Assembly: GCA_009192285.1 (NCBI GenBank)
Contig: CM018609.1
Location: 389,282 to 453,281, forward strand
Direction of reading: 5' to 3'
DNA: 64,000 nt
Source: Morchella semilibera
Lineage: Eukaryota > Ascomycota > Pezizomycetes > Pezizales > Morchellaceae
Part shown: positions 1 to 12,150 of the stretch, piece after piece
Numbering within the stretch: position 1 is the first letter of the stretch
How the letters are laid out: each line of letters opens with the position of its first letter
Notes under the pieces: model-generated
Database searches by the model: none
The model's input: the letters and a program-made list of their open reading frames with translations, nothing else
What the model was told of the DNA's origin: nothing
Position numbers and translations under genes: made by a program

Positions 1-400
1 TCCTACTTTCATGCAGGTCCCAAACAACCAATTCTCTCCTCCAGACAAAAAGGGTATATATACTTATGTCCTACTACTGAAGTGAAGTACAAACTCTCAC
101 TCGGCGCTGTTAAAAATAAATAGGGCTAGAACCCCCCCCCCCACATGATTTAACATGACGCAGGGCAGAGGGCAGGGTTGAGAAACAACCAAAAAAAAAG
201 GAAAGAAAAGAAAAGAAAAAATCTACTAAACGCGGGGAGGGCGAAGAGAGAGAGAGGAGCTACATATAGATACTATCCACTGCAAATAATCTAGACCTCA
301 TCTTCAAATAAGTCACTAATTACTAACTAACTCAACCCACATCTCGACCGAGCTCACCTCAAACCTCAAACCTCTACCTCTATCTACAAAAAAAACACAA
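1..400. other. Upstream region of ADE8
   Basis: No gene is recognisable. The stretch holds a C10 run near 130, an A-rich and GA-rich tract around 190-260, and CT/CA-rich leader sequence running into the ADE8 start with an A-rich context just before the ATG. It probably contains the ADE8 promoter and 5' leader. Confidence 0.5.
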
Positions 401-1060
401 ATGTCATCCCCAATGCCTCTCCCCACCCTCCTCGTCCTCATCTCCGGCTCAGGCTCAAACCTTCAAGCCCTCATCACCGCGACCACCACCGGCGCCCTCC
501 CCGCAACAATCACCCACGTCATCTCCAACAAGAAGGCCGCCTACGGGCTCACGCGCGCCGCCGCCGCCGGCATCCCCACAACCTACCACAACCTCGTCCC
601 CTACAAGAAGACGCACGCCACCGTGGCCGCCGCGCGCGACGCATACGACGCAGACCTCGCCGCCCTGATCCTCTCGCACAAGCCCGATATGGTCGTGTGT
701 GCCGGGTGGATGCACATCTTCTCCACGGCGGCCCTGCGCCCGCTCGAGGAGGCCGGCGTCGATATCATCAATCTGCACCCGGCCCTGCCGGGGTGCTTTG
801 ATGGCGCGGGGGCGATCGAGAGGGCGTTTGAGGCGTGGAAGAAGGGGGAGGTGGACAAGACGGGCATCATGGTCCATAGGGTTGTTGAGGCGGTGGATCG
901 TGGGGAGCCGATCGTGGTGAGGGAGGTGGAGTTTAGGGAAGGGGATACGGTGGAGAGTCTCGAGGAGAGGATACATGCCGTTGAGCATGTCGAGATTGTC
1001 AATGCGACGAGGATAGCCTTGGAGCAGAGGAGGGAGAGGTTGGAGAAGAAGAAGCCGTAG
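401..1060 (+). CDS. ADE8: Phosphoribosylglycinamide formyltransferase (GART)
   Basis: Third step of de novo purine synthesis: transfers a formyl group from 10-formyl-THF to GAR, in the cytosol. The 219-aa single-exon product has the monofunctional fungal length. Visible are the N-terminal GSGSN phosphate-binding loop (residues 16-20), the SNKKAAYG segment (42-49), and the catalytic set seen in E. coli PurN (Asn106, His108, Asp144): N124 and H126 in INLHPALPG, and D166 in VVEAVDRGEP. The short HPALPGCFDG loop is typical of yeast Ade8. The ATG is the first in frame after an A-rich leader, and the N-terminus begins directly with the Rossmann strand LLVLISGSG. It is convergent with STT4; the stops are 205 bp apart. 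The first half is strongly GC3-rich, unlike most neighbours. Confidence 0.95.
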   Translation: MSSPMPLPTLLVLISGSGSNLQALITATTTGALPATITHVISNKKAAYGLTRAAAAGIPTTYHNLVPYKKTHATVAAARDAYDADLAALILSHKPDMVVCAGWMHIFSTAALRPLEEAGVDIINLHPALPGCFDGAGAIERAFEAWKKGEVDKTGIMVHRVVEAVDRGEPIVVREVEFREGDTVESLEERIHAVEHVEIVNATRIALEQRRERLEKKKP

Positions 1061-1264
1061 GCTGTAGTAGGTATAAAATAAAAAAAATGATTATAAATTT
1101 TTTCGCTATATCTAGATGTCCCTTTTAACAACAATAAAAATGGTAAATAAAATAAAATGCCTGTGAGTACAAATACTTTTGTGGTATACAAGTGAAGATG
1201 AAAAGACCCCATGGCCATTATCTATCTATATTCCCCCCCATTCCCCTCCGCAGCCTCCCTCTCA

Positions 1265-4200
1265 TTAATAAGGAATACCATTTGTTAGGTGCTGGAACCT
1301 GTCATACTGTCCAGTCGACAAACTACTATAACTCTTCTTAATCAAGTACCTCATGTAATCCGCCGCCTCCCTCTCACTCTTCTCCAACACGAAACGATCC
1401 TTAAAGTTTTGAATGGTCTCTGGCTTAAAGCAGGGCAACCTAATGCAACACATATTAGACTCCATCAGAAATCGGCCATAGGGTGGAAGAAATAACTTAC
1501 CCGCTGTCCAGCATCAAAATGACACAGTGTGTTAACTTGTCGACATACTGTCGAACAGCCAAGAATGCCTTGATACACAGCTCCTCGAACCTCAAGTAGG
1601 CCTGCGAATCCGTCGTGCCTCCCATGACCGAGACCATCTCGGCAGTAAGCTTGAAGGGGGCTCTCTCAAAGGTGATACCACCAGGGGCAATATCGAAACA
1701 GAAACCGAAATCTATATCCACGTCAATCAGCTACCACCCCGACATTCAATCCTTAAATCATTTTAAGAGTAAAGCTTACCAATGTGCAAGATATGCCCAG
1801 CCTCGTCCAACATGATGTTACCATTGTGACGATCCTTAAACTTCAACAGATAAGAAATGACAGAGTAACCGGCCATACTCTTGACAAAATTGTTCCTCGC
1901 CTCCTGAAACTTGATACTATCCTCACTACCATACTTGCTAATGAAGTAATCATAAAGACCCATCTCGTAGTCTCTCCCGAGCATATCTCTGGAGATTGAC
2001 TTTGGCAACACATCGATAACACCGCAACCCGGGGCAGTGGCAGTGACACGGTATGGGAACACATAAACATCCAACCCCACACTATTGTAGATGCTCCTGA
2101 ACGCGGAGATAAGCTGCAGAGCCAACATATCCTGCCTACAGTCGTCTCCGACCTTAAAGATGGCCCCCTGCCAGACCTCCTTCGTGATGGTACTCTGGCT
2201 CTCCTGGCGCCTCTTGTGACCCATGCCTGTGTCATCGTGTGTAGAAGACATGATGGGCTTCTTCCTGATTCTGAAGGTTGCCATGAACGGCGCCTTTGCA
2301 TGGGACTGCAATGATTTACCGCTGGCCCGGTCGATATCAACGACGACACCGTCGGGGTTGGAGGGAAGGTACACTCCGACATCGACCTGAATCTTTGCGA
2401 GCTCCTCGGCGATCTTTGCATTTTTTTCCGGCTTGGTCTTTTTGATGAAGGGGCGCAGCTTTCCAGAGATGGAAGTGACTTCATTGAAGAATGTGAATTC
2501 ACGTTCGTAAAAGTTCTTGTCCACGCCTGAGAAGCTGTTGACAAGGTGCTCCATGACCTTATCAAGCGTAGGTTTAATCGGGTCCGGCTACAAAACGATT
2601 ATTAGCAAGCGTTTAAGATAAAAACCGCTAGACAGTACTTACGATAGTGGAGTCTTCATCCTTGAACGCGTTCGCCTTCATGTTCCAGATAATCTGATGG
2701 GCAAACAATTGACTGAACTTGGCAGTCTCTAGGATGAACCTTTCAACATAGCCCAAAGTATCATATCTCAGGGTCTGCACAATCTGCGGAACGTAGAAGA
2801 ACGTTACATCAATGCTGTGACTCTCCAACGCCCTCATTGCATACTGCAACACAAACGCATTGTTTGCATAAGAGGGTAGGAAATAAGTCGTGGCCGTAAT
2901 AGGATTAACTGGTGCCCAGAAGAGAAGATACTTCAACTGGAACCCAAGCCCGGTAGATATCTTATCTCCCATCATGATTTGCACAGCATCCGGCTGGTCC
3001 ACAACCTTCTCAGGGTATGTCGTGACTAGACGTCTAATATCTTGCTCCAACCGTGGGCTCTGGAACCGCTTAGAGAGCTGCACCGCAATCGCTGGGTTCT
3101 CCTGCCAGGCCGCTGGAAGCAGGATCGCAATACTGTTATCTGTTGCTGGGCGTGCAGAGTAAGTAGGCAACAAATGGTGCTTCCTCGAATGATCAAGAGG
3201 GTATAACCAGGTTGCCAATCTCGTCTGCTCGTTCTCTACCAACAACAATAGAAGATCTTGCTTCAGCCTTATGTTCTTATTGTTTCCCCCAATATTTGCC
3301 ATGGTATTGATGAAGTTGGCTACATCCTGTAGCACGTGAGCCTCGGCCTTCACTTGAAGCTTATTACCACCAAAGCTCCATCTCGGCGCAAAAGAGAACC
3401 ACGACAATGCAGCAGACAATATAAGGTCTTTGAACGCAATCTGCTGGCGTTCATTCAAACCTGTGCTATAGCGCAGCACCTGAAGACCAAACAAAACCAA
3501 TCTAAACCTAATCTCTCTTGCAAGAGGATGGCCGGTAGCATGGTGGAGACCGGCCAGTGAGATCCTAACCAGCCTAAGGAAGATCTGTTGGATATGAGGG
3601 TTACCGTGTCGGTTTGCGTGGTAATGACTCGACAACAAGTGCAGCAGCTTCAAATGAGGGGTCAAAAGCTCCGAAGCATTGTGTTGATCCTGTAGCTGCT
3701 GATCCTTATCGCTAGGAGAGTACTCCATCTTCATATCAAAGGCGTCAGGAGCAACCAACTCGGGCGAGTACAGCCCCATTCTCTTCTCCACCGTCATCTC
3801 CCAGTTCCTAGCAATCTCCGCAAGCATTCTCGCCTGCAGTTTTGGCTTCTCATGGATGATACCCGTCCAAAGTGAGATCCCAAGGTTGATACTCTTCTTT
3901 GTAAACATGGAGAACGGGATCCCGACCAGCCCACGAATGAGTGGCCCTTGATCCTTCTCACTTCTACAGACTAGGGCTGCCGCCTTCTTGAGAACATCCC
4001 TCACCTCGTCAATTGGTACAAACTCCTTCTCATAGTCCTTGCTCTCCATCTGATCCAAGACTGCCTGCGCCGAATCAGGTCTTGGCAATTGCCCTGCATT
4101 CATATTCGCTGCGCCTAAAGGTCTGAATGCCACCAAATCTCTTGAATTATCCACAGACGAATCAATATACTTGTATGCCTGTCTGGTGGTGTACTGCATG

Positions 4201-7200
4201 ACGAAGTCACTGGCAGTGTTCGCCTCACAGTCGCCCAAATGTTCAATACTCGCCAGTTTCTGGTCACCACTTGGAACCATAGATCCCATCTCAAGCGCAA
4301 AGGAGCGGCCCAAAGAGACATGGCCGAATGATCCTTCATCTTCCCCTTCAAATTCGGAAAGGTATGTCTGCAACAGACCTTTAACATCCAAAGGCGCAAT
4401 ATTTAGCACCTTGAGGACCCACCCCTTCGCGCGACTCTTGAAAGCGTTCAATGTCTTGCGTCTGAATGGGTAGTTGTCAGGGAGTTCAATAGCGACATTA
4501 CCCTTTGCAGAGGTGAACATAGATCGAGTAGTGTACTCGTCCGTCTCCTCATCCAAGCATGAAATCCACAACAGCGTTAACAACTCTAACAACGCAAACA
4601 ATGAGGCACGTTGGCAAAGCGAAGAAGGAATGGCAGCTATCATACGATCAGCCGTATTCATTGCCATCGCCTGCACCTTCTCAAGTCTATGACAACATCC
4701 TACGAAAACCTCTGCTAGTTCCTCTGCGGCACGGCCTGCGGAGAATTGTGGGTAGTTTCCGGAGAGAACTTTTCGCATATAGAGGTCCGTAACTTTTGAT
4801 GCGATCGTGATCATGCAATTGCTCCCTTCACCAGCCTTGAAACCAGACTCGACAAAGTACGCTAGTACCTTGGAGTAGCCTCCGCCCTCAGCACGGAGGC
4901 ACTCGAGGGTGTTTGTCGCTTCCAAAAATATCACTCGGGGATGGCTGATTGTTCTGATATCGACTTCATTTGTGGGGAGCATAACCACAAGACGCCTCTT
5001 GTGTTCGATCGTGCTCTGTGGTACTCCTCTCTTCAATATGGGCATCTGATCAAGTTTATTCTCCAAGGTCTCATCCTCATTGATACCCGATACTAGCGGG
5101 GGTGAGTACTGAGCGATTGTTTGTAAATCAATGCTATATTTCTTAAAAATTTCAGAGCCGTGGATGACCCCTAGCTGGGCACAGTTGAACCAGAAATCAC
5201 GTAAAAGCGCGGCAATAGCATCATAGCGGTGGGCAAAGTTGGTTTCGAACCCGTTAGAGGAGAGAAGACGGGCAAGAGGACAGATCAACTGACATAACTC
5301 CCGAGGGGCCAATTGTGGATCTGCATTAGCAGCTCCAATAGCCTCAGCAGATTCAAGAAGATCAGTGAGATAAACATCGTAGAGTTGCGATTCACGAGGG
5401 AGACTTTTAGCCATTGACATGCGTGCATTGAGGACCTATAGATCATCAGTGATCACAATTCACTAAAAAAAAAAAAGAATTTGCAACTTACGGCTGTCAT
5501 AACCTGCTGATCATCTGTTATCACTGCATCAACACCCATCTTATTAATGGTCTGCAAAACACCCTTAAAATCTACCACAGCCCCAAGAACTGCTAGCTGG
5601 GCCAACCCGCCGAGAATCCTGCCATTAACCAGGGCATTGACCTTATTCAGCCTCTGGATCAAGACACTTTGACCAAGCGATACCATTTTCTCGTCCCGAC
5701 AGCTCTCGACAACGCCGACAATCGTCTCTATTATTACCCCATAAACGGCCTTCTCTTCTTCCCCACTAGTTACCAGAGACAATGAACTTGCCGTCGCGTC
5801 AAACGGCCGCAATCCCCCAGACTTCAATGCCTTCTCTGGGTTGCTTGAGGACAAAACATGCCCCAGTGTGTTTAAAGTGGTTATTGTAGCATCTTGTGGC
5901 TGGTAACGCAACACATACGCCAAACATTTCCCGGCCACTTTTGTAGTCTCGGGATTTGGCGTGCCTTCCACTATAAGCCTATGAAGCGTGCTGATGAAGT
6001 TTGGGGCAGCTCGGGCGTCGTTCTTGGAGGCAGAGGCAAGGATCTTAAGTGTTGCTGAAGCAAGGTCGTGGTTGCCCATCTGCACTGGATCTGTTATGAC
6101 GGTGGAGAGCCAGTTATTCAGAAGGTCGTCATCCACCATCTCCCCAGATAAGAACGCGCAACATGCATAGGCAGTCAGCGCCTGCGCCTTCACACTATAT
6201 CCCAAGCTTTGCTGCCACGCTGCCCTTCCATAATCTACCCTATTTTCAAGCAGCTGAACCCCTTCAATTGCGAGTTCGGCGAGTGGCTCAACGGCACATG
6301 ATTTATCCGCATTAGCTTGGGGAACCCCTCGCTCGGACAACATAGCATCGAGGATTCCGAGTTGCTGAGGCACAGGTGTATCAACAACCAGGAGAGCTGT
6401 AGAGGCGGCAAGGAACTTCATGAATTCGTGCTGGAGTAACATCGCGCCGAGTGGGCGACGGGAGGAGTCATAATTTTCTACGCAAGCTTTCCAGATCTTG
6501 ACTTCATCCTCTTGTGAGTTGCGGATATTGGAAAACACGGTTTCCACATTGAGAAGGTAGTCATCGTTCAGAACTCTACGAACTTGGCTTACAAAGGGAG
6601 CTGAGGAATGCTCTGGGTCTGCAGACCACCAGAAATTGATGTTTTTGGCAGTTCCGTCTAAGAATCCGAGGAACGAAAGTGCCGGGGGTGCAAACACGAG
6701 CATTTCCTCTTCATCGAGCTCGCAGAGGGAGTGGTCGGCCGCGTTTGAAAGATATAGATTAATGGTTTCCAGCACCTCAGGTCTTAAGCTTGGGAACTTG
6801 AAACCTAGTGAGAGGAGAGCTGAGGTAAGGTGGGAGGTGAGGGACTCCCATGGGCTCGGTTTGATCTCGCGAAAAAATGGGGTAGCTGCAATACGCTGGT
6901 TGTAAGATTCTATTAGGTATGGTGAGAGCTGACGACGGAGTCTTTCCGCCTCGTCAAGGGATTGGAGCTGTGGGGCAGCTTTGCAAAGCGCGAGGAGGAC
7001 CTCAAATTCGCGGAGAGACTATATACTTGGTTAATTTAGACCTGGCATGATTGGGCGGGGTCTAAGGGGTACCATAGGGATGTCGCTGGTTGTCGTTGGT
7101 CGATTGGAGAACCCGTTGATGCCGCCGCCATTGACGTAACGGACATTGTGGGATACGCAACCTTCCGAGAGACGTTCAAGATCAACATTTGGAGAACCTG

Positions 7201-7363
7201 TGGATGGTTCTTTTGCAGAAAGAGCGGCGAGTTTTTGGAGGGCGTTGCGCCGAAGCCCTCGAGTGGATCTAAGGAGTTACGAAACTTACGAGTTAGGACT
7301 TGTATGTTTTGGGGGAAACGTGGACATAGGGAAACGAAGATAGAAAACGACTTGCCTTTCCAT
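1265..7363 (-). CDS. STT4: Phosphatidylinositol 4-kinase III alpha, STT4
   Basis: Makes PI4P at the plasma membrane and feeds PI(4,5)P2 and Pkc1/cell-wall signalling. I model seven exons: 7356-7363, 7073-7268, 5492-7018, 2643-5435, 1780-2587, 1501-1711, 1265-1439; they sum to 1,905 aa, against 1,900 in yeast. A long helical region is followed by the PIK domain and the lipid-kinase domain at the C-terminus: catalytic loop DRHNGNIMLDE near residue 1761, then DFGF split by the intron at 1712-1779, and an invariant-type tail ending in NGIPY. The start is inferred: exon 1 is only 8 nt (ATG GAA AG) and needs a GC-AG intron (GCAAGT donor, TTAG acceptor, branch CCTAAC). It then reads MERSTRGLRRNALQKLAALS, a fungal STT4-like N-terminus. 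A different upstream start is possible; the rest is secure. Confidence 0.95.
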
Positions 7364-8741
7364 AACGAGGGTTTTAATAGACGACGATGATTATACCGAT
7401 AGGATAGTTTTAGCTAAACGGGGTTTGAAGATTTTCTAGAAAACAGAAAGGAGGGAAGGGAATGTGTAAAGGGAATGAATGTATTTTTGGGGGAGATGAA
7501 TGGGACCTCCGGTACGGGTTGCTACCGGGCTCGTGGAGAGAGAGGCTCCGAGACTCTCAAGATTTGAGAAACAAGGATTGACTAGAAAGGGAACGCGCTG
7601 ACAGCCAAGGTGTCTGTGCCCTGGTCCCTGGACTCTTGGCGATGGCACCGAGCGCGCCTTCTTCATGCACTATCACTCAGCGAACCAATGATTTGACAAG
7701 ACGAGAAAAGGTGCTTCCAAGAATTATTAGAGTTGCGTGAGATGGAAGATGGATGGTCGGTGGGGGGAAAGAATACGTAGGGATCTTGAAGAAGAAGAAG
7801 AGAGAGAGGAGAAGAAGGTTGCGATTATGTAAACCCAATTGATCAACACCAAATCTCGCAGCCCATAAGGCGTAAATTGATACACGACGCACGTACTTAA
7901 TTACTACACGTAGATAATCATGTCAAAGTCTATTTGCAATCTAAAAGGAGCCGTCATTTCCTCGAGTGTTTTATATTGGTTCCTGATCACTTGCACCACA
8001 CGTCGTCATCTGACACCCATCAAATCACATCACACCTTCACTTGACAACAACTCCTGATAGCAACAGATCGATATCAACCGCTGGATTAAGAAGAGGAAA
8101 AGCAATTAATTTTGGCCCCATGCTCTCCCAGAAGACTGGCTCGCTCCTCGATCCAGGTTGCTGTCAATCTGTTAATCCATGGCTCACCACCTCTGATATA
8201 TATATATGCAGGTGAACACTTCCGTCCCTTATACGTATAACGTCCCCGAAATAAAGTAAAGTTAGAAATGCAAATCTTACTAAAATTTATAAATCTTTCC
8301 TCTGCGTCTCAATATACTCGTTCAAGGCCATGTATACATGTATGTTACGAACCCTGGGTTATGTATTCCTAGGCAGGACATGGGCGAGTGATGGCCCATG
8401 ACCGAGCCCACGCCCTGCCTCCTTTAACTGGTTTTTGGTCTTTGGGCCTGGGGGCCAAGGGCTGCTTGTTACGCCTTGGGAAAGAGATGCTGGGTTAATT
8501 AACTCTGGCTTTGCGATTTGTATGGCATGCGCGCAATGTCATGCGTGCATGTATGTCGTCTCGTCCCGAGGGCTGCAGTGTTGGCGGTGTGGAGTTGGGC
8601 GTTGGGGTAGGGCAGACCCCCCCCCCCCCCTGAGTAGGCGGTCCCCGCCGGTCACGACGCCTATTTAGAGGCAGGATTGACCGTTTTCCTACATTCCTCC
8701 TCCTCCCCCTCCTCTGTACCCCCCCACCCTACAATTCTCCG
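7364..8741. other. STT4 upstream region, gene-poor
   Basis: No coding gene is supported. The first few hundred bases should hold the STT4 promoter and leader. A short upstream reading frame on the minus strand (7436-7666, 76 codons) has no recognisable content. Further on are a C14 run at about 8617 and the first copy (8374-8415) of a dispersed roughly 45-bp repeat. Confidence 0.4.
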
Positions 8742-9003
8742 TGGAGGAGGGAGGGAAGGGAGAAGAAAGGAGTAAGAGTATAAGTTCCAACTGGGCTAAA
8801 AAAAAGTCAAAAGAGGAGGAGCCTAGGGGCTTCTAGAGAGTAGTCGGTTCTAGAAGCCCCTAGGGGCCAAGCTCCCCACCTGGTTTGAACGCATGACCTT
8901 CTGCAGAAAGAGGTTTAAACTGGTGTGCGGCCAGCAATCTAAGTGTTATATCCACTAGACCACCGGCCATATGTTGGATCCTCTCGGGAACTAATATTTG
9001 GCC
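8742..9003 (-). mobile_element. tRNA-derived SINE-like repeat, copy A
   Basis: Read on the minus strand it shares with copies B, C and D, in order: a leader with AAATATTAGTTCCCGAGAG; a tRNA-like head with A-box TGGTCTAGTGG and B-box-like GCGTTCAAACC; a perfect 16-bp foldback (arms 8822-8837 and 8849-8864) with an 11-nt loop; a T8 run; and a pyrimidine-rich tail also found in C and D. The A-box spans the motif at about 8953-8963. No protein is encoded. Confidence 0.8.
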
Positions 9004-10007
9004 TGACAATGCAAACCAAAACAAACTTTGTGAATTTACTTTATTTAATTACATGTAATCACAGTGCGCCTGTTCTCGTGCCTATTCCATATTTTGGTTT
9101 TGGTGTGATTACATACATAGTATTTTAGTATTTTTTTATTAGTTCACACCAGCCGGTATTGAAGGCCACCAAAAAAACACAGACCGGGTCTTTAAACGAG
9201 AGCAGCGCGCTTCATAAGTGCTGCTTTACTTTCCACCTCCCTCCGCGCGGCAGAGAACGGAGAGGAAGAGAGAGACATGCAGCGGGAGAGGGGGGGATGG
9301 GAAACCTGGAAAAGAACGGATACCTAAGGGAAGGCCATGGATGACTTTGGGACTGCTTTTTTGATGCTTTTGTATGTATTGCTTTGATTCTTGCTCTGTC
9401 TTTGATTTTAGTGCTTGTTTTTGGAGAGGATCGAAATGTTCCTGCTCTGCCCCTGTAGCTGGAATGGGGAAGTAGGATCGTGCCATAACCTTCGGGTTTC
9501 ATACATAAATCTAAACGGTATAAGCTTGCCCATCGTCATCAGGAAGCATTTCTAACATGTTGGTCAAGATGTTTTGCGTATTAGTAATAGAGGTATATGT
9601 ATTGACAAAGAATCGCTCTCGTCATTGGGATCAAGGAGGTTACATTAAGAGCAATCGTACACCAAAGGACATGCGAAAGCACCGATAGATATGTCTATAA
9701 TCTTTCATTATCATCTTTAGATTCCCGAAGCATTCAAGTTTTCACAGACAGACTGAGCCGAATGGACATAACTGTGCTACTAAGGATTATACCAGGCCAT
9801 TCATGGACAGAGACGGACCAGTACGAACCAGATTAAGTTATTACGGACTGGAATACACACGGCTGTTTATGCGGCCGGGCCGCAGAGGCCGCATTCCACT
9901 TGTAAATAAATAAACTTGGATGGGCACGCCGCGGCAGGCACTGCAGGACATGAGTGAGTGATGCCCATGACCGAACCCAGCCCGGGCTTGCTCCCTAGAT
10001 GCCCTTA
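9004..10007. other. Gene-free spacer between repeats
   Basis: No gene is supported. It holds a second copy of the dispersed GACATG..GTGATG repeat (9944-9985). That copy runs directly into the left TA flank of the MITE at 10008. Confidence 0.4.
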
Positions 10008-10484
10008 CAGCAGACCCTCCCTATAAGGATATTTTTATAAGGATACACGGCCTGTAAGGATACAAGTGTCTGGTCCCGTTGTTTTTGTATGGGAAAATAA
10101 GGACTTATAAGAGTAAGTACATGTACATGTATCCTTAGGGAAACCGATGTTTATAGAAAGTACATGTCTTAGAACGAAAGATTTTCTTTCTCAGGAGCAA
10201 GAAGAAGGATCAAACCAATAATATAAAAGCATTTTTCAAACGCACTATATAGGCTTCATTATAATAAATCTTAGAATATTTGAGTGGACGCAATAATATT
10301 GAGTAAAGTCAAGCTGGATGCATGTAAACAAAAAAAAAAAAAGTCAAGCTGGAAAGAGAACACCTAACCCTGAACTTTCTATAGCGGTAAAAAGTACATA
10401 CATGTATGTATACATGTATGTACTTCATACTTTGTAAGTGACTATAAGGATATCGTATTGTATTGTTATAGCAAGAGTCTGCTG
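10008..10484. mobile_element. pogo/Fot1-type MITE with TA flanks
   Basis: Ends are inverted: left CAGCAGACCCTCCCTATAA, right (reverse complement) CAGCAGACTCTTGCTATAA, two mismatches in 19. Both ends abut TA (10006-10007 and 10485-10486), the target duplication of the Tc1/mariner/pogo superfamily, and the CAGCAGACYCT start is of pogo type. The 477-bp interior is AT-rich, contains several copies of ATAAGGATA and palindromic ACATGTA motifs, and has no transposase frame, so it is non-autonomous. Confidence 0.75.
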
Positions 10485-10883
10485 TATTTGTTTACATATT
10501 TATTTACTATACTTCATACATGCATGCAACACGTACATATAGATTATGGCAGTCGCCCTCTCCTCTTTCCCGGAGGTGACGTGATCTCCCTCGCCGACAA
10601 GAAAATAGAAAATAAGAATGTAGGGAAATGAAATGTAATTAAGTACATGTACTTAAAAGTTAAAGGCAAGCCTTCTGCTTTCTGCTTCCTCAACGCTGGC
10701 CAGTCTGGCGCGCTCACTGTCTCGAGCCTCATCATTCACCAGACGAGCATCTCCCCTTGTCGCTTTTGGCAATTTATTCTCTTTCTAGCTCGCCCACCCC
10801 TAGATGCCCTTGGTCTTTGGTCCTGGGGGATGCGTGTTCGCAGAAAAAAAATGAAAAGAAAAGAATATGAACCTCGATCGACT

Positions 10884-11097
10884 GGACCAAAAAAAGTCAA
10901 AAGAGGAGGAGCCTAGGGGCTTCTAGAGAGTAGTCGGTTCTAGAAGCCCCTAGGGGCCAAGCTCCCCACCTGGTTTGAACGCATGACCTTCTGCAGAAGG
11001 AGGTTTAAACTGGTGTGCGGCCAGCAATCTAAGTGTTATATCCACTAGACCACCGGCCATATGTTGAACCCTCTCGGGAACTAATATTTGACCCATC
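10884..11097 (-). mobile_element. tRNA-derived SINE-like repeat, copy B
   Basis: Same leader, A- and B-box-like head and foldback (arms 10912-10927 and 10939-10954) as copy A, almost base for base. It ends at the poly-T run (seven A on the plus strand near 10889) and lacks the pyrimidine-rich tail shared by A, C and D. This makes it the copy that best fits termination at the T-run, as expected of a Pol III transcript. Confidence 0.8.
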
Positions 11098-12150
11098 CAA
11101 TGAACTTAATCAACCACGGTGCGTCTGCTTTGCACCTCCCCCTTCCCCTCTACATTTATACATCTTACGTCAAGTAGGCAGCAAGAAGTTGTAGGTGGTG
11201 AACTCTGGGTTCGAGCGGCGGTATGTATCATGTACCTAAGTACCTCAACCACCACCTGGACTGTCTAGTGCCGCTGCATCCATCTGTACTTCAATGTCTG
11301 GCCCCCCGCGAAGGAAGATGAGATGGATGCAATGGATGGATGGATGGATGAGCTTCCGCTAGAGTACCGGGCTATGTGCATCTACATAAGTACCTGTACT
11401 CTGACAGACCAGGACACTGACTACACACAATGAATGGTATGTACCCCGCGAGGAAAGCCCATCTGCGCAGAGATGTTGGCTGCAGGTATAGCGGAATGAA
11501 ATTCCTGTCATATCTGCTTCTAATACAGGGGGGGAATTTTAGTACCAATGTTTACCCTGAAAGAAAAAAAAAAAAGTAATGGTATAATAACAATGGCCCA
11601 GACCGAACCCCATCACAGTTAGTTACAGATAGACAGATAGGATATAAGATGCAGGTACAGAGAAAGGGTACGCCCGGGACCGAAGTTTGGTACCCTTAAG
11701 TTACAGCGAGATTTTCCCTTATTACGGGAGGTACCAAGCACATATGGAAACAAAAGAGTGCGCGCCAAAGAATAGTGCCCGTGTGGAGAGATTACCCATA
11801 GAAGGTGCCTTTATAGCGAGCTTCAGCTGTGTTGTATGAGAGTAAAACGTTAACTCTAAGAGGCCGAGTGACCACTCATGACGCACAACGTCCAACCAAC
11901 CAACCAACTACATGAGTCTCAAAGCGAGAAAGCAGTTATTGTACGGACATCTCCTTGTTTTATATTCTGTCCAGGCGTCTATCTATGACATATAATACAT
12001 ACATGTCCGCCACAGGTCCATACTCCACATATACTAGCCAAAGGATAAAGAAAGAAGAGGAAAAAAAAGAACTTTTACCCAACCAACCAACCGTTTACAA
12101 AAGAAACCAATATCTCCCACATCAAAAAAAGAGAGAGAGAGAGAGAACCC
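11098..12150. other. Spacer 3' of LTV1
   Basis: No gene is supported. It contains a short ATGG tandem (about 11330-11350) and a GA dinucleotide run (about 12128-12146) just beyond the LTV1 stop. Confidence 0.4.
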
